From Actinomycetota bacterium (GTDB taxonomy: Bacteria > Actinomycetota > Acidimicrobiia > Acidimicrobiales > Ilumatobacteraceae), in the NCBI GenBank assembly GCA_017856115.1, contig JAFMFM010000010.1, forward strand, positions 1 to 50,255: a stretch of 50,255 bases of DNA, read 5' to 3'. A program made the position numbers and the translations under genes. The stretch's first letter is position 1; every line of letters begins with the position of its first letter. Positions 38,237 to 46,186 of the stretch are shown here, piece after piece. A model generated the notes under the pieces. It did not search any database. It was not told the origin of the DNA and worked only from the letters and a program-made list of their open reading frames with translations.

Positions 38237-38282
38237 TTCCGCGCCGAAACGGCGCGCACCGGCGCACCGCGAAGTGAACCGG

Positions 38283-38897
38283 TTAGCGGATTTCCCCGCG
38301 CTTGACGATGACCTTGTCGACCAAGCCGTACTCCTTGGCTTGCTCGGCACTGAACCAACGATCGCGCTCGGAGTCGCGCTGAATGTCCTCCACCGACTTG
38401 CCGGAGTGCAGCGAGGTGAGCTCGGCCATGCGTCGCTTGATGAACGCCAACTGCTCGGCCTGAATGGCGATGTCGGCGGCCTGACCACGCAACCCCGCGA
38501 GTGGCTGATGCATCATGATGCGCGCATTGGGCAAGGAGTAACGCTTGCCCGGCGCACCGGCGGTGAGCAGGAACTGGCCCATCGATGCCGCGAGTCCCAC
38601 GCACACGGTGGCCACGTCGCACGAGATGAATTGCATCGTGTCGTAGATGGCCATGCCCGCGGTGATGGAGCCACCGGGTGAGTTGATGTACAACCACACG
38701 TCGGCCTTGGGGTCTTCCCCCTCGAGGAACAACAGTTGAGCGCAAATCTGGTTGGCGGCGGCATCGTCGACGTCGGATCCCAGGAGCACCACACGACTCT
38801 TCAGCAGGCGGTTGAAGATGTCCCCGCGAGGGTCGCTCGAGCCGTCCAGGGCCATGGGCGAGATCGGTGCATGTGCGGGAAGCAAGGGCGATGTCAT
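38283..38897 (-). CDS. clpP: ATP-dependent Clp protease proteolytic subunit
   Basis: Serine peptidase core of the Clp protease. 204 residues from the ATG at 38897: [19 protein letters not shown], nucleophile Ser105 in GLAASMGQF, His130 in RIMMHQP, and the catalytic Asp region [11 protein letters not shown] (Asp about 179). A TAGCCT box 7 nt before the ATG and the absence of a Shine-Dalgarno suggest a leaderless message. It stands alone here, without a second clpP or clpX beside it; Actinobacteria usually carry two clpP genes, so this may be an isolated paralogue. Confidence 0.95.
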   Translation of the reverse strand: MTSPLLPAHAPISPMALDGSSDPRGDIFNRLLKSRVVLLGSDVDDAAANQICAQLLFLEGEDPKADVWLYINSPGGSITAGMAIYDTMQFISCDVATVCVGLAASMGQFLLTAGAPGKRYSLPNARIMMHQPLAGLRGQAADIAIQAEQLAFIKRRMAELTSLHSGKSVEDIQRDSERDRWFSAEQAKEYGLVDKVIVKRGEIR

Positions 38898-38904
38898 GCG
38901 CGCA

Positions 38905-38910
38905 AGGCTA
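38905..38910 (-). promoter_or_regulatory. Candidate -10 for clpP
   Basis: TAGCCT on the minus strand, 7 nt before the ATG at 38897; the same hexamer precedes murI and proS. Confidence 0.45.
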
Positions 38911-38954
38911 ACGCTTGGACCCACCGCACGATGGACCCTCGTACGCGTGATGGG

Positions 38955-40289
38955 TCACGGCATGGGTGTTTCGCGGCGAATGCCACTGAACACCACGGCC
39001 ACGCGCTCGTCGTTGGCGATGCGATCGCGAATCATCATCACGCCCGCCAGACCGGCGGCACCCGTCGGACTCACGTCGATGGTGGTGGTGCGATGTGCGA
39101 GTACGTATGCGTCACGTACCACCTGCTCGGTCGCCACCACCGGAAACCCCCCGCTCGCGCGCATCGCACGACACACCGACACCCAGTCGTACGTTTCGTC
39201 ATCGAGGATGCCGTCGGCAAACGAGGTTGGTGTAGACGGCCATGGCGTCATGCACTCGTTCCAGTGCGCGGCCGCCTGACCGATGGTGGAGAACTTCCCG
39301 CTCGCCGTCCACGCGTGCGACAGTGGTGCGCAACCTTCCGCCTGAACGGCATGCAGTGCAGCACGCGTACCGCCGGCATGGAATCCTTCGGCGAGACTCG
39401 CCGCGAACGCACCACCGCCGGATTGCACGAACAATCGGGCGATGAGTGGCGGTTCCATGTGTTCGGCCACGTATGCCATCTCCCATCCGATGGTGCGCCC
39501 CCCGTCCAGGCACCATGCGTTTTCTGGTCCTTGCACACCGAAGGGAATCGCACCATTGGCAACCGCCTCGCGAAAGCGGAACACGCACGGGTCTCCGGCG
39601 GGATCGGTATCCAGTCGCGGGCAGTGTTGTACGTCGGCGCCGAGCCCACGAAGACGTTCCACCAAGGCGCCGTCGGCCCACTCCGGCACGAAGACGCTGA
39701 TCGGCCAGTTCTCCGCCTTGGCCAGGGTGCTTGCCGCGAATGCCGCGTTGCCACACGACGCGATCGCCAACGACGGTCGCGAACCAATCGCCCACGGCGC
39801 CAGTCCCAGACGTTCGGCCGACACCAAGTGCAGCAACTCGGTGAAGAGATGACGTGACTTCTGCGAACCCGCAACGTTGTGCGTTTCGTCCTTCACCCAC
39901 ACGCCGCCCGTGTCGGAGAACCCGAGTGCGTCCGACAGCTCGTCGGCGCGCGCGAAGGGCGTGAACACGAAACCCGTGCCGGCCACCGCTGCAATCTTGG
40001 CGTCGAGCTCTCCGATGAGCGAATCGCGTTCGGCCTCGGTCATCCCGTGGGCGTGCGCGAATGCATCCCACGCGAGATACCGACGAAACGCAATGAAGGG
40101 GTTCGGGTGCTTGACCCGACGCAGTGGTGCTACATCGCTCTCGATGAGCAACACGTGATGTCGGTCATTGCCGGTGGCGTTGGGGCACCGCCACGAAAAC
40201 GGCGTCTCGATGGCAACGCGCGCGTTGCACGCCGCGCAGCGCAAACCACGAACGATGGGTGGTGTCGCCTTGGGGTTGGCGCGCAACAC
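38955..40289 (-). CDS. Threonine-synthase-like PLP enzyme, fold type II
   Basis: A 444-residue protein. A Cys pair (CAAC, 18-21) and C35 form a small metal-ribbon-like head. The fold type II core follows, with the probable PLP lysine K144 in NVAGSQKSRH, ASCGNAAFAAS for the substrate loop and QSGGGAFAASLAEGF as the phosphate-binding glycine loop. The lysine context differs from the GSFKDR of canonical threonine synthase, so the substrate is uncertain. The GTG start is one base after the stop of the next PLP gene; the two are surely co-transcribed. There is no thrB or hom nearby, arguing against ordinary threonine synthesis. Confidence 0.78.
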   Translation of the reverse strand: MLRANPKATPPIVRGLRCAACNARVAIETPFSWRCPNATGNDRHHVLLIESDVAPLRRVKHPNPFIAFRRYLAWDAFAHAHGMTEAERDSLIGELDAKIAAVAGTGFVFTPFARADELSDALGFSDTGGVWVKDETHNVAGSQKSRHLFTELLHLVSAERLGLAPWAIGSRPSLAIASCGNAAFAASTLAKAENWPISVFVPEWADGALVERLRGLGADVQHCPRLDTDPAGDPCVFRFREAVANGAIPFGVQGPENAWCLDGGRTIGWEMAYVAEHMEPPLIARLFVQSGGGAFAASLAEGFHAGGTRAALHAVQAEGCAPLSHAWTASGKFSTIGQAAAHWNECMTPWPSTPTSFADGILDDETYDWVSVCRAMRASGGFPVVATEQVVRDAYVLAHRTTTIDVSPTGAAGLAGVMMIRDRIANDERVAVVFSGIRRETPMP

Positions 40290-40290
40290 G

Positions 40291-41817
40291 TCAACCAGCG
40301 ACGCGGCGGTTGAACTCGTCGATCATCGCATCCCAAGCAGGAACGAAGCGACGCAGATCTCGCCAGAACGTCTGTGATCGTCGCGCCTCGAACACGTCCA
40401 CCGGGGTGCCCTGCTGCTCGACCCACGTGTAGTAGCCGAGGTTGAACACGCGATTACGGTCGCGCTCGTCGCAGTCGAGCATGTGGTCGGTGGTGACGGC
40501 ACCGAGATGTTCGGCGAACACCTCCGCGGCGTCGGTGGTGGTGAACTCGCCCTTGAATCGGCGGGCGAGGGTCTTCTTGCGTTCACTCGGATAGAGGTCT
40601 GCACCGTCCGTGGCAATGGTGATGAGCGCGTCGTTGGCGCCGTAGCCACGCAACTTGGCGACCTTGATTGCCGCAATCACGTTGGCGATCGCCGAGAAGC
40701 CGAAGTGCTTGAGGGTTTGCAGGATGTCCTCGGGCACTCCCTTTCGCTCGTGCAGGTAGCGGAGGCCTTCGTCGGTGTTGAACAACACGTCGAGTTCGTC
40801 GGTGGCACGATCGGAAACGTCGACCACCAGGTCGGTATTCATCACGTTGTGGATGAGAGGAATGTGTTTGTCACCGATGCCCTGGATGTTGTGTTCGCCG
40901 TAGCCGTTCTCCAACATGGTCGGGCACTCGAGCGCCTCGACCGCACCAATGGACGTACCGAACAAATCCTTCAAGCGGTCACCGGCGGCGATGGTGCCGG
41001 CGGATCCCGTTGCGCTGGTGAACGCCGCCAAGCGCAACTGGTCGTTGCCGGTGCGCGCACGAACGGTGTCGAACACGTGCGCGAGCGCGTTACCGGTCAC
41101 CTGCCAGTGCACCAAGTGGTTGGCGAATTCGCAGAACTGATTGAAGATGAAGTTGCGCGTGTCCTTGCGCATGTCGTTGCACGCGTCGTAAATCTCCTTC
41201 ACGTTGCTCTCGGTGCCGGGCGTACGAATGATGTCGCTCGGATCGCTCGTCCAATGATCGAGCCAATCGAAGCGTTCCTGCGACATACCTGCCGGCAACA
41301 CCGCCACGCCGCGAGCGCCCATGATCTTGCTGATGGCCACTCCACCGCGGGCGTAGTTTCCGGTGGACGGCCAGATGGCTCGGTGGTGAGTGGGGTCGAA
41401 TTGCCCGGTGATGATGCGTGGCGCCAAACACGCGTAGGCGGCCAACACCTTGTGGGCGGTGATCATCGGGAACCGATCACCGAACATCACGATGATGGGG
41501 CTCTCGATTCCCGTGAGCGACGACGGCAGCACGATGTGATCGGGAACGGCAACCCGGTTGCCGGCCATGTCGTTGTACCAGTGCACACGGAACAAGTTGC
41601 GTGCATCGGGTGCGTTCTTGTCCACGTCCGTGGTGAGCGAGACGTCGATCGATCGCGGATCGGAGAGTTGCGCGAACGTCGGCAACACCACCTTGCGTTC
41701 GCGACAACGCGCAACGCTGTGCTCGAGTGCCTCGGCATTCACCACCGTGTCGGCAAGACCGAGTTGCTCCACCATCGCGGTATCACGCAGGGATGAGGTG
41801 GAAGCGCTCGTCGTCAC
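40291..41817 (-). CDS. Atypical cysteine-synthase-like PLP protein, fold type II
   Basis: A 508-residue protein, longer than cysteine synthases. Visible fold type II elements are IVMFGDRFPMITAHKVLAAYA (K123 as candidate PLP lysine), PSTGNYARGG (150-159, like the SSGNTG loop) and FTSATGSAGTIAAGD (about 267-280, phosphate loop). About 150 C-terminal residues are extra. No canonical GSxKDR motif is present, so catalysis or substrate may differ from O-acetylserine sulfhydrylase. GTG at 41817 is the furthest start; ATG at 41775 is an alternative. It pairs with the downstream PLP gene and is divergent from the tRNA and D-threonine-aldolase-like gene. Confidence 0.7.
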   Translation of the reverse strand: MTTSASTSSLRDTAMVEQLGLADTVVNAEALEHSVARCRERKVVLPTFAQLSDPRSIDVSLTTDVDKNAPDARNLFRVHWYNDMAGNRVAVPDHIVLPSSLTGIESPIIVMFGDRFPMITAHKVLAAYACLAPRIITGQFDPTHHRAIWPSTGNYARGGVAISKIMGARGVAVLPAGMSQERFDWLDHWTSDPSDIIRTPGTESNVKEIYDACNDMRKDTRNFIFNQFCEFANHLVHWQVTGNALAHVFDTVRARTGNDQLRLAAFTSATGSAGTIAAGDRLKDLFGTSIGAVEALECPTMLENGYGEHNIQGIGDKHIPLIHNVMNTDLVVDVSDRATDELDVLFNTDEGLRYLHERKGVPEDILQTLKHFGFSAIANVIAAIKVAKLRGYGANDALITIATDGADLYPSERKKTLARRFKGEFTTTDAAEVFAEHLGAVTTDHMLDCDERDRNRVFNLGYYTWVEQQGTPVDVFEARRSQTFWRDLRRFVPAWDAMIDEFNRRVAG

Positions 41818-41850
41818 CTTTACATTCTGTCAAACGCCCGGTGGCACGAC

Positions 41851-41856
41851 TACCCT
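41851..41856 (+). promoter_or_regulatory. Candidate -10 for the tRNA transcript
   Basis: TACCCT, 12 nt before the tRNA 5' end, would give a precursor with a leader of about 5 nt. No convincing -35 is seen. Confidence 0.35.
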
Positions 41857-41868
41857 GAACGAACGCGG

Positions 41869-41941
41869 GCCGGCGTAGCCCAATGGCAGAGGCACGGCGC
41901 TTAGGACGCCGCCAGTGAGAGTTCGAGTCTCTCCGCCGGCA
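41869..41941 (+). tRNA. tRNA with anticodon UAG (Leu-type loop) but class I shape
   Basis: Full cloverleaf of 73 nt: 7-bp acceptor stem (GCCGGCG with CGCCGGC), short D stem with AATGGCAGA loop, 5-bp anticodon stem (CGGCG with CGCCG) and loop CTTAGGA, a 5-nt variable loop CCAGT, a 5-bp T stem with TTCGAGT, discriminator A. CCA is not encoded. The loop CTTAGGA and A73 match tRNA-Leu(UAG), which reads CUA, but bacterial leucine tRNAs are class II with a long variable arm, missing here. It lies 15 nt before the next gene and is probably co-transcribed. It is a tRNA with high certainty; charging with leucine is uncertain. Confidence 0.92.
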
Positions 41942-41956
41942 CGAAAGTGACGAGCC

Positions 41957-43057
41957 ATGCACCCTAAGCCCAGCCCCGATGCCGCGACGGTGCACGAACT
42001 TTCCACCCCCGCGGTCGTGGTGGATATCGACGCGCTGGAGCACAACCTGTCGACGATGGCAGCGGTGCTTCCCGGTGCGCTACTGCGCCCGCATGTCAAG
42101 GCGCACAAGAGCACCGCCCTGGCCGCCATGCAGCGACGACACGGGCATCACCACTTCACGTGTGCAACGGTGCGCGAGATGGTGGGCATGGCACGTGCCG
42201 GGTTGGGTGAGGACTTGTTGTTGGCCAACGAAGTGGTCGATCCCGATCGCCTGCACGAGTTGGCCATGCTCCAAGACCGCGCGATGATCACCGTCGCGGT
42301 GGACTCCGATGCCACCGTCGACGCAGCGGCTCGCGCGGGAATTCGCCACGTGCTCATCGACGTGAACATCGGTCTCCCGCGATGCGGGTGCGCTCCCGGC
42401 GAAGCCGGTCGCTTGGCACAGCGGGCACGCGACCATGGGATGGTGGTGCGTGGCGTGATGGGCTACGAGGGACACCTGATGGCTGTCGACGATCGCGGCA
42501 CCCAACAGCGCGACACGTTGGCGGCAATGGATCAACTGCGCGAGGCGGCGCGTGAGGTTGGTGGCGACATCATCTCGGCCGGCGGTACGGGAAACCACGA
42601 CGTGCACGCCGCACACCGCGCCCGCACCGGTGTAACCGAGGTGCAGGCCGGTTCGTATGCGCTGATGGACACGTATTATTCCGCACTCGGTCTACCGTTT
42701 CGCCAGGCGCTCACCATTCTCGGCACTGTGATCGCCACGCACGAAAAATGGGCCGTTGCCGACGTGGGGTTGAAGAGTCTGGGGATGGACCACGGCAACC
42801 CGAGCATCGCCAACCACAAGGTGTGGTTCTGCTCCGACGAGCACGTCACCTTCGCCACAGAGAAACCCGATGACGCCCGAACCGACCACACCGGTCCGAC
42901 AGCATCTTCGATTCGCGCCCCGCAACCTGCGGTGGGTACGCGTGTTCGCGTGATTCCCGCCCACGTCGACCCCACCATGGCGATGCACGACTCGTTCTAT
43001 TTGGTGCGCGGCGACGACGTGCTCGACCGCCTACCCATCGACCTGCGCGGCTGGTAG
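41957..43057 (+). CDS. D-threonine aldolase / D-serine dehydratase-like PLP enzyme
   Basis: A 366-residue alanine-racemase-fold (type III) enzyme. The PLP lysine is likely K48 in RPHVKAHKSTALAA; VDIDALEHNLSTMA and LIDVNIGLPRCG mark the barrel; the metal site near the C-terminus reads IPAHVDPTMAMHD. An H-x-D pair is typical of D-threonine aldolases, whereas D-serine dehydratases carry H-x-C, so cleavage of D-3-hydroxyamino acids to glycine plus aldehyde is the better guess. The stop meets the convergent rdgB stop. It sits 15 nt after the UAG tRNA and uses CTA codons at least twice, rare in this GC-rich window. Confidence 0.85.
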   Translation: MHPKPSPDAATVHELSTPAVVVDIDALEHNLSTMAAVLPGALLRPHVKAHKSTALAAMQRRHGHHHFTCATVREMVGMARAGLGEDLLLANEVVDPDRLHELAMLQDRAMITVAVDSDATVDAAARAGIRHVLIDVNIGLPRCGCAPGEAGRLAQRARDHGMVVRGVMGYEGHLMAVDDRGTQQRDTLAAMDQLREAAREVGGDIISAGGTGNHDVHAAHRARTGVTEVQAGSYALMDTYYSALGLPFRQALTILGTVIATHEKWAVADVGLKSLGMDHGNPSIANHKVWFCSDEHVTFATEKPDDARTDHTGPTASSIRAPQPAVGTRVRVIPAHVDPTMAMHDSFYLVRGDDVLDRLPIDLRGW

Positions 43058-43672
43058 TTACTCGGCGCGCAACAGCGCAGCCAACGCACGAAATGCGGCG
43101 CCGCGATGGCCGAGTGCGTGCTTTGCCTCCACACTCATTTCGGCGAACGTTGGCAAACCCGAGTGGGCGTTGACATCTGTCGGCTCCGCGTCGGGGTGCG
43201 GCACGAACACCGCGTCGTATCCGAACCCCCGCGCACCACGTTCACCCTCGGCGATGTGCCCCTCGCACACACCCTCGGCCCACACCTCCGAGCCGTCGGG
43301 ATACGCCACCAAGGCAACGGTGCGAAAACGTGCGCCACGCCGCTCGACCGCCACACCCTGCAATTCGTCGAGCAGCTTGCGTCGATTGTCGGCGTAGTTG
43401 GCATCGGGTCCGGCAAAGCGAGCGGTGTGCACGCCCGGCGCACCACCGAGCGCATCGACTTCCAGCCCCGTATCGTCGGCAACCGCCGGCATACCCGTGG
43501 CATTGCAGATGGCGCGGGCCTTCAACCGCGCGTTACCCAACAAGGTGGCGGCGTCCTCCACGATGTCGCCAACGGAGTCCGGTCGGGGTAGAAGCTCGAC
43601 AACTCCGCGAAGCAGGTCCTGGATTTCTGCAACCTTGTCGGGATTCGCCGACGCACAGACGAGTTGCTTCAC
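43058..43672 (-). CDS. rdgB: dITP/XTP (non-canonical purine NTP) pyrophosphatase
   Basis: House-cleaning enzyme hydrolysing dITP, ITP and XTP. 204 residues from the GTG at 43672: CASANPDKVAEIQDLL for the phosphate site, AVADDTGLEVDALGGAPGVHTARFAG as the signature, and ARGFGYDAVFVPHP. It follows rph by 31 bp in the murI-rph-rdgB run, as in M. tuberculosis. The frame is open further upstream, but homology begins at this GTG. Confidence 0.95.
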   Translation of the reverse strand: MKQLVCASANPDKVAEIQDLLRGVVELLPRPDSVGDIVEDAATLLGNARLKARAICNATGMPAVADDTGLEVDALGGAPGVHTARFAGPDANYADNRRKLLDELQGVAVERRGARFRTVALVAYPDGSEVWAEGVCEGHIAEGERGARGFGYDAVFVPHPDAEPTDVNAHSGLPTFAEMSVEAKHALGHRGAAFRALAALLRAE

Positions 43673-43703
43673 GTACTCGGCGCGGTGAGCAATCGAAACG
43701 TCT

Positions 43704-44480
43704 TCACGCGCGCGATGCAGGTGGTACGGCAATGACCGCGCGCTGTTGCTCGAACACGTTCGACAACCCCTGCTCGGCCAGGCCGAGCAACACGTCGAGC
43801 TGTTCGCGTGAGAACGCCTGGCCCTCCGCGGTGCCCTGCACCTCGACGAACTTGGCTGGCCCACCCGCGAGCGGAGCCAACATCACCACGTTCATGTCCA
43901 CCTCGGCCGTGCTGTCCTCCACGTACGGCAGATCGATGATCGGCGTGCCGGAGTGAATTCCAACGCTCACCGCGGCACACAGCGAGTGGAGCGGATTCTG
44001 CTTCAATGCCCCGCCCTGCACCAGTCTCGTTACGGCATCATGCAACGCAAGGTAGGCGCCACAGATGCTCGCGGTCCGCGTTCCACCGTCGGCCTGCAGC
44101 ACGTCGCAGTCGAGCAGTATCTGACGTTCACCGAGCAGTTTCATGTCGCACGCCGAACGCAACGAGCGCCCGATGAGACGCTGAATTTCCACCGTGCGGC
44201 TCGACTGCTTGCCCTTTGCGGCTTCGCGATCCACTCGTTCGGGTGACGACCCCGGCAACATCGAGTACTCGGCGGTGACCCACCCCTTGCCGGAGCCCTT
44301 CATCCAACGTGGAACATCCTCGTCCACGGATGCCGTGCACAACACCCGCGTGCGGCCGAACGACACCAACACGCTGCCACTGGCCATCTCCGTGAAGTCG
44401 CGCTGGAACGAGATCGGGCGTAGTTCGTGCGGCAGCCGGCCATCCGGACGATTGCCGTTACTGCTCTTGGACGTGTTCAT
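43704..44480 (-). CDS. rph: Ribonuclease PH
   Basis: Phosphorolytic 3' exonuclease trimming tRNA precursors. 258 residues: [58 protein letters not shown], the [10 protein letters not shown] segment and [19 protein letters not shown] are all family marks. The ATG at 44480 overlaps the murI stop (ATGA) and has GGGAG 7 nt upstream. Confidence 0.96.
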   Translation of the reverse strand: MNTSKSSNGNRPDGRLPHELRPISFQRDFTEMASGSVLVSFGRTRVLCTASVDEDVPRWMKGSGKGWVTAEYSMLPGSSPERVDREAAKGKQSSRTVEIQRLIGRSLRSACDMKLLGERQILLDCDVLQADGGTRTASICGAYLALHDAVTRLVQGGALKQNPLHSLCAAVSVGIHSGTPIIDLPYVEDSTAEVDMNVVMLAPLAGGPAKFVEVQGTAEGQAFSREQLDVLLGLAEQGLSNVFEQQRAVIAVPPASRA

Positions 44481-45298
44481 GATGAGGCTCCCGACATCCA
44501 TGCTGACACCTCGCCGAGTTCTGGACCAAGCAGGCGACGCCCGAGCGTGGCGAACCACTCGACATCGCCGGAAGAAAGAAAACGTCGGCTCCCCTGCGCA
44601 TCGGACGGGGCTTCGACTCCCCGAGTTTCGAGCACGTCACGAACGGCAAAGGCCGTTTCGTTGGCGCTGCTCACCAACACCACCCCATCACCCATCACTC
44701 GCTGAATGACCGGCGCAAGAAACGGATAGTGCGTGCAGCCCAACAGCAAGGCGTCCACACCCGCTTCCTTCATCGGAGAAAGTAGGCGGGTGGCCAGCAG
44801 GGTCACCTCGTCGCCGTCGGTTTGGTCGCGCTCGACGAACTCCACGAACCCCGGACACGCCGCCGACGTCAACCGCACCTCGGCGCCGGTGGCCCCTACC
44901 GCGGTGTCGTACGCCTGCGAAGCAATCGTGCCCACGGTGCCGATGACACCAACCTTGCCGTTGTGCGTTACGCGCACCAATGCGCGCGCACCGGGCTCGA
45001 TCACCCCGATCACCGGTACGGGCAACGTCGCGGTCAGCAGGTCGAGTGCCACCGATGCGGCAGTGTTGCAGGCCACCACGATCAGCTTCGCGCCATGGTC
45101 GTGCACGAGACTCTCTGCCAGCTCCAACGCATAGCCACGCACCTCGTCGGCGGGTTTGTTGCCGTAGGGGTACCGGCCGGTATCGCCGATGTAGACGATC
45201 GACTCGTTCGGCATCAGGTCGATGAGTGAGCGCATCACCGTGAGGCCTCCGAAACCGGAGTCGAATACACCGATTGGTGAGTCGCGATTCACCACCAT
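44477..45298 (-). CDS. murI: Glutamate racemase
   Basis: Makes D-glutamate for peptidoglycan. 273 residues with both catalytic cysteines in VACNTAAS and LLGCTHYPF, plus [17 protein letters not shown] and [14 protein letters not shown]-type motifs near the start. The ATG at 45298 follows a TAGCCT by 9 nt without a Shine-Dalgarno, so the murI-rph-rdgB transcript probably begins at its start codon. Confidence 0.96.
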   Translation of the reverse strand: MVVNRDSPIGVFDSGFGGLTVMRSLIDLMPNESIVYIGDTGRYPYGNKPADEVRGYALELAESLVHDHGAKLIVVACNTAASVALDLLTATLPVPVIGVIEPGARALVRVTHNGKVGVIGTVGTIASQAYDTAVGATGAEVRLTSAACPGFVEFVERDQTDGDEVTLLATRLLSPMKEAGVDALLLGCTHYPFLAPVIQRVMGDGVVLVSSANETAFAVRDVLETRGVEAPSDAQGSRRFLSSGDVEWFATLGRRLLGPELGEVSAWMSGASS

Positions 45299-45306
45299 GC
45301 GATTCG

Positions 45307-45313
45307 TAGGCTA
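45307..45313. promoter_or_regulatory. Overlapping divergent -10 elements for murI and the EamA gene
   Basis: TAGGCTA contains TAGGCT on the plus strand (45307-45312) and TAGCCT on the minus strand (45313-45308). The minus element is 9 nt from the murI ATG. The two promoters would share nearly the same bases, so they may compete. Confidence 0.4.
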
Positions 45314-45355
45314 TTGCGCCGTGCTCGCTGCAACGATGATGGCGAGACCACTCCC

Positions 45356-46186
45356 GTGCTGACAGCTACATTCATGGCGCTCGGCGCCGCGTGTCTGCAC
45401 GCTGGCTGGAACCTCGCCGTCAAGCGCAACATCGATTCGGGTCTTGCGCTGTGGGGACAGTTCTTCATCGCGATGTTCCTCGCCGGCGGCGCACTCGGGG
45501 TGTGGTGGATCGTGGACGACGTGCCCAATTTTGCTTGGCGCTACACGCTGCTCTCGGGAATTACCCACCTGCCGTACTCGGTGCTGCTAATTCGCGCCTA
45601 CAACACGGGCGATTTCTCGATGTCGTACCCGATCGCGCGCGGCGGTGGCGCCGTCGGAGCCGCACTCCTTGGCGTGTTGCTGCTCGACGACGTGTTGTCG
45701 CCCATCACGGTGGTCGGCATCGTCATCGCTTCCGTCGGGTTCTTTTTATTGTCGCGCGGTTCGTTGCGACAGATGAGATTCGCACTCGCCACCGCCGGAA
45801 TCATCGGCGTGTACACCGCAATCGATGCAACCGGCGTGCGAGAATCGGCCGACCCGGCGGCGTATGCGCTGAGCATCTTCGTCACGACCGGAATGTCGGT
45901 GTCCGCATGGACCTTCATAACTCGCCGACGCGAGGCTCTCGGGGCGTTGCACAGGCAGTGGAAGCAGTTCGGTTTTGCAGCACTCGGCACGGTTGGCAGC
46001 TACAGCCTCACACTTCTAGCGATGCGCCTGGCGCCGGTTGGCTACGTGGCGGTCCTGCGTGAGTCCAGCGTGGTGATCGCCGCGTTCATCGGCTGGAAGT
46101 TGCTCGGCGAACGAGACCATCGACGCCGCATCAGCGGTGCGGTCGTGGTGCTCGTGGGGTTGGTGGCGCTCGTCGCCGGCGGCTAA
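45356..46186 (+). CDS. EamA/DMT-family membrane transporter
   Basis: About 276 residues with ten predicted membrane helices in two EamA halves (ATFMALGAACLHAGWNLAVKR at the start; GTVGSYSLTLLAMRLAPVGYVAVLRESSVV in the second half). The family includes metabolite and amino-acid exporters; the substrate is unknown. The frame opens at a TTG at 45314, but the GTG at 45356 is preferred, with a purine-rich GGCGAG upstream. The last four bases overlap the convergent cysM 3' end. Confidence 0.85.
   Translation: MLTATFMALGAACLHAGWNLAVKRNIDSGLALWGQFFIAMFLAGGALGVWWIVDDVPNFAWRYTLLSGITHLPYSVLLIRAYNTGDFSMSYPIARGGGAVGAALLGVLLLDDVLSPITVVGIVIASVGFFLLSRGSLRQMRFALATAGIIGVYTAIDATGVRESADPAAYALSIFVTTGMSVSAWTFITRRREALGALHRQWKQFGFAALGTVGSYSLTLLAMRLAPVGYVAVLRESSVVIAAFIGWKLLGERDHRRRISGAVVVLVGLVALVAGG

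Noticed and set aside
38241-38255. GC-rich GCGCCG-AAA-CGGCGC hairpin as terminator of the lipoprotein gene
   Set aside because: The stem is only 6 bp and no T-run follows on either strand.
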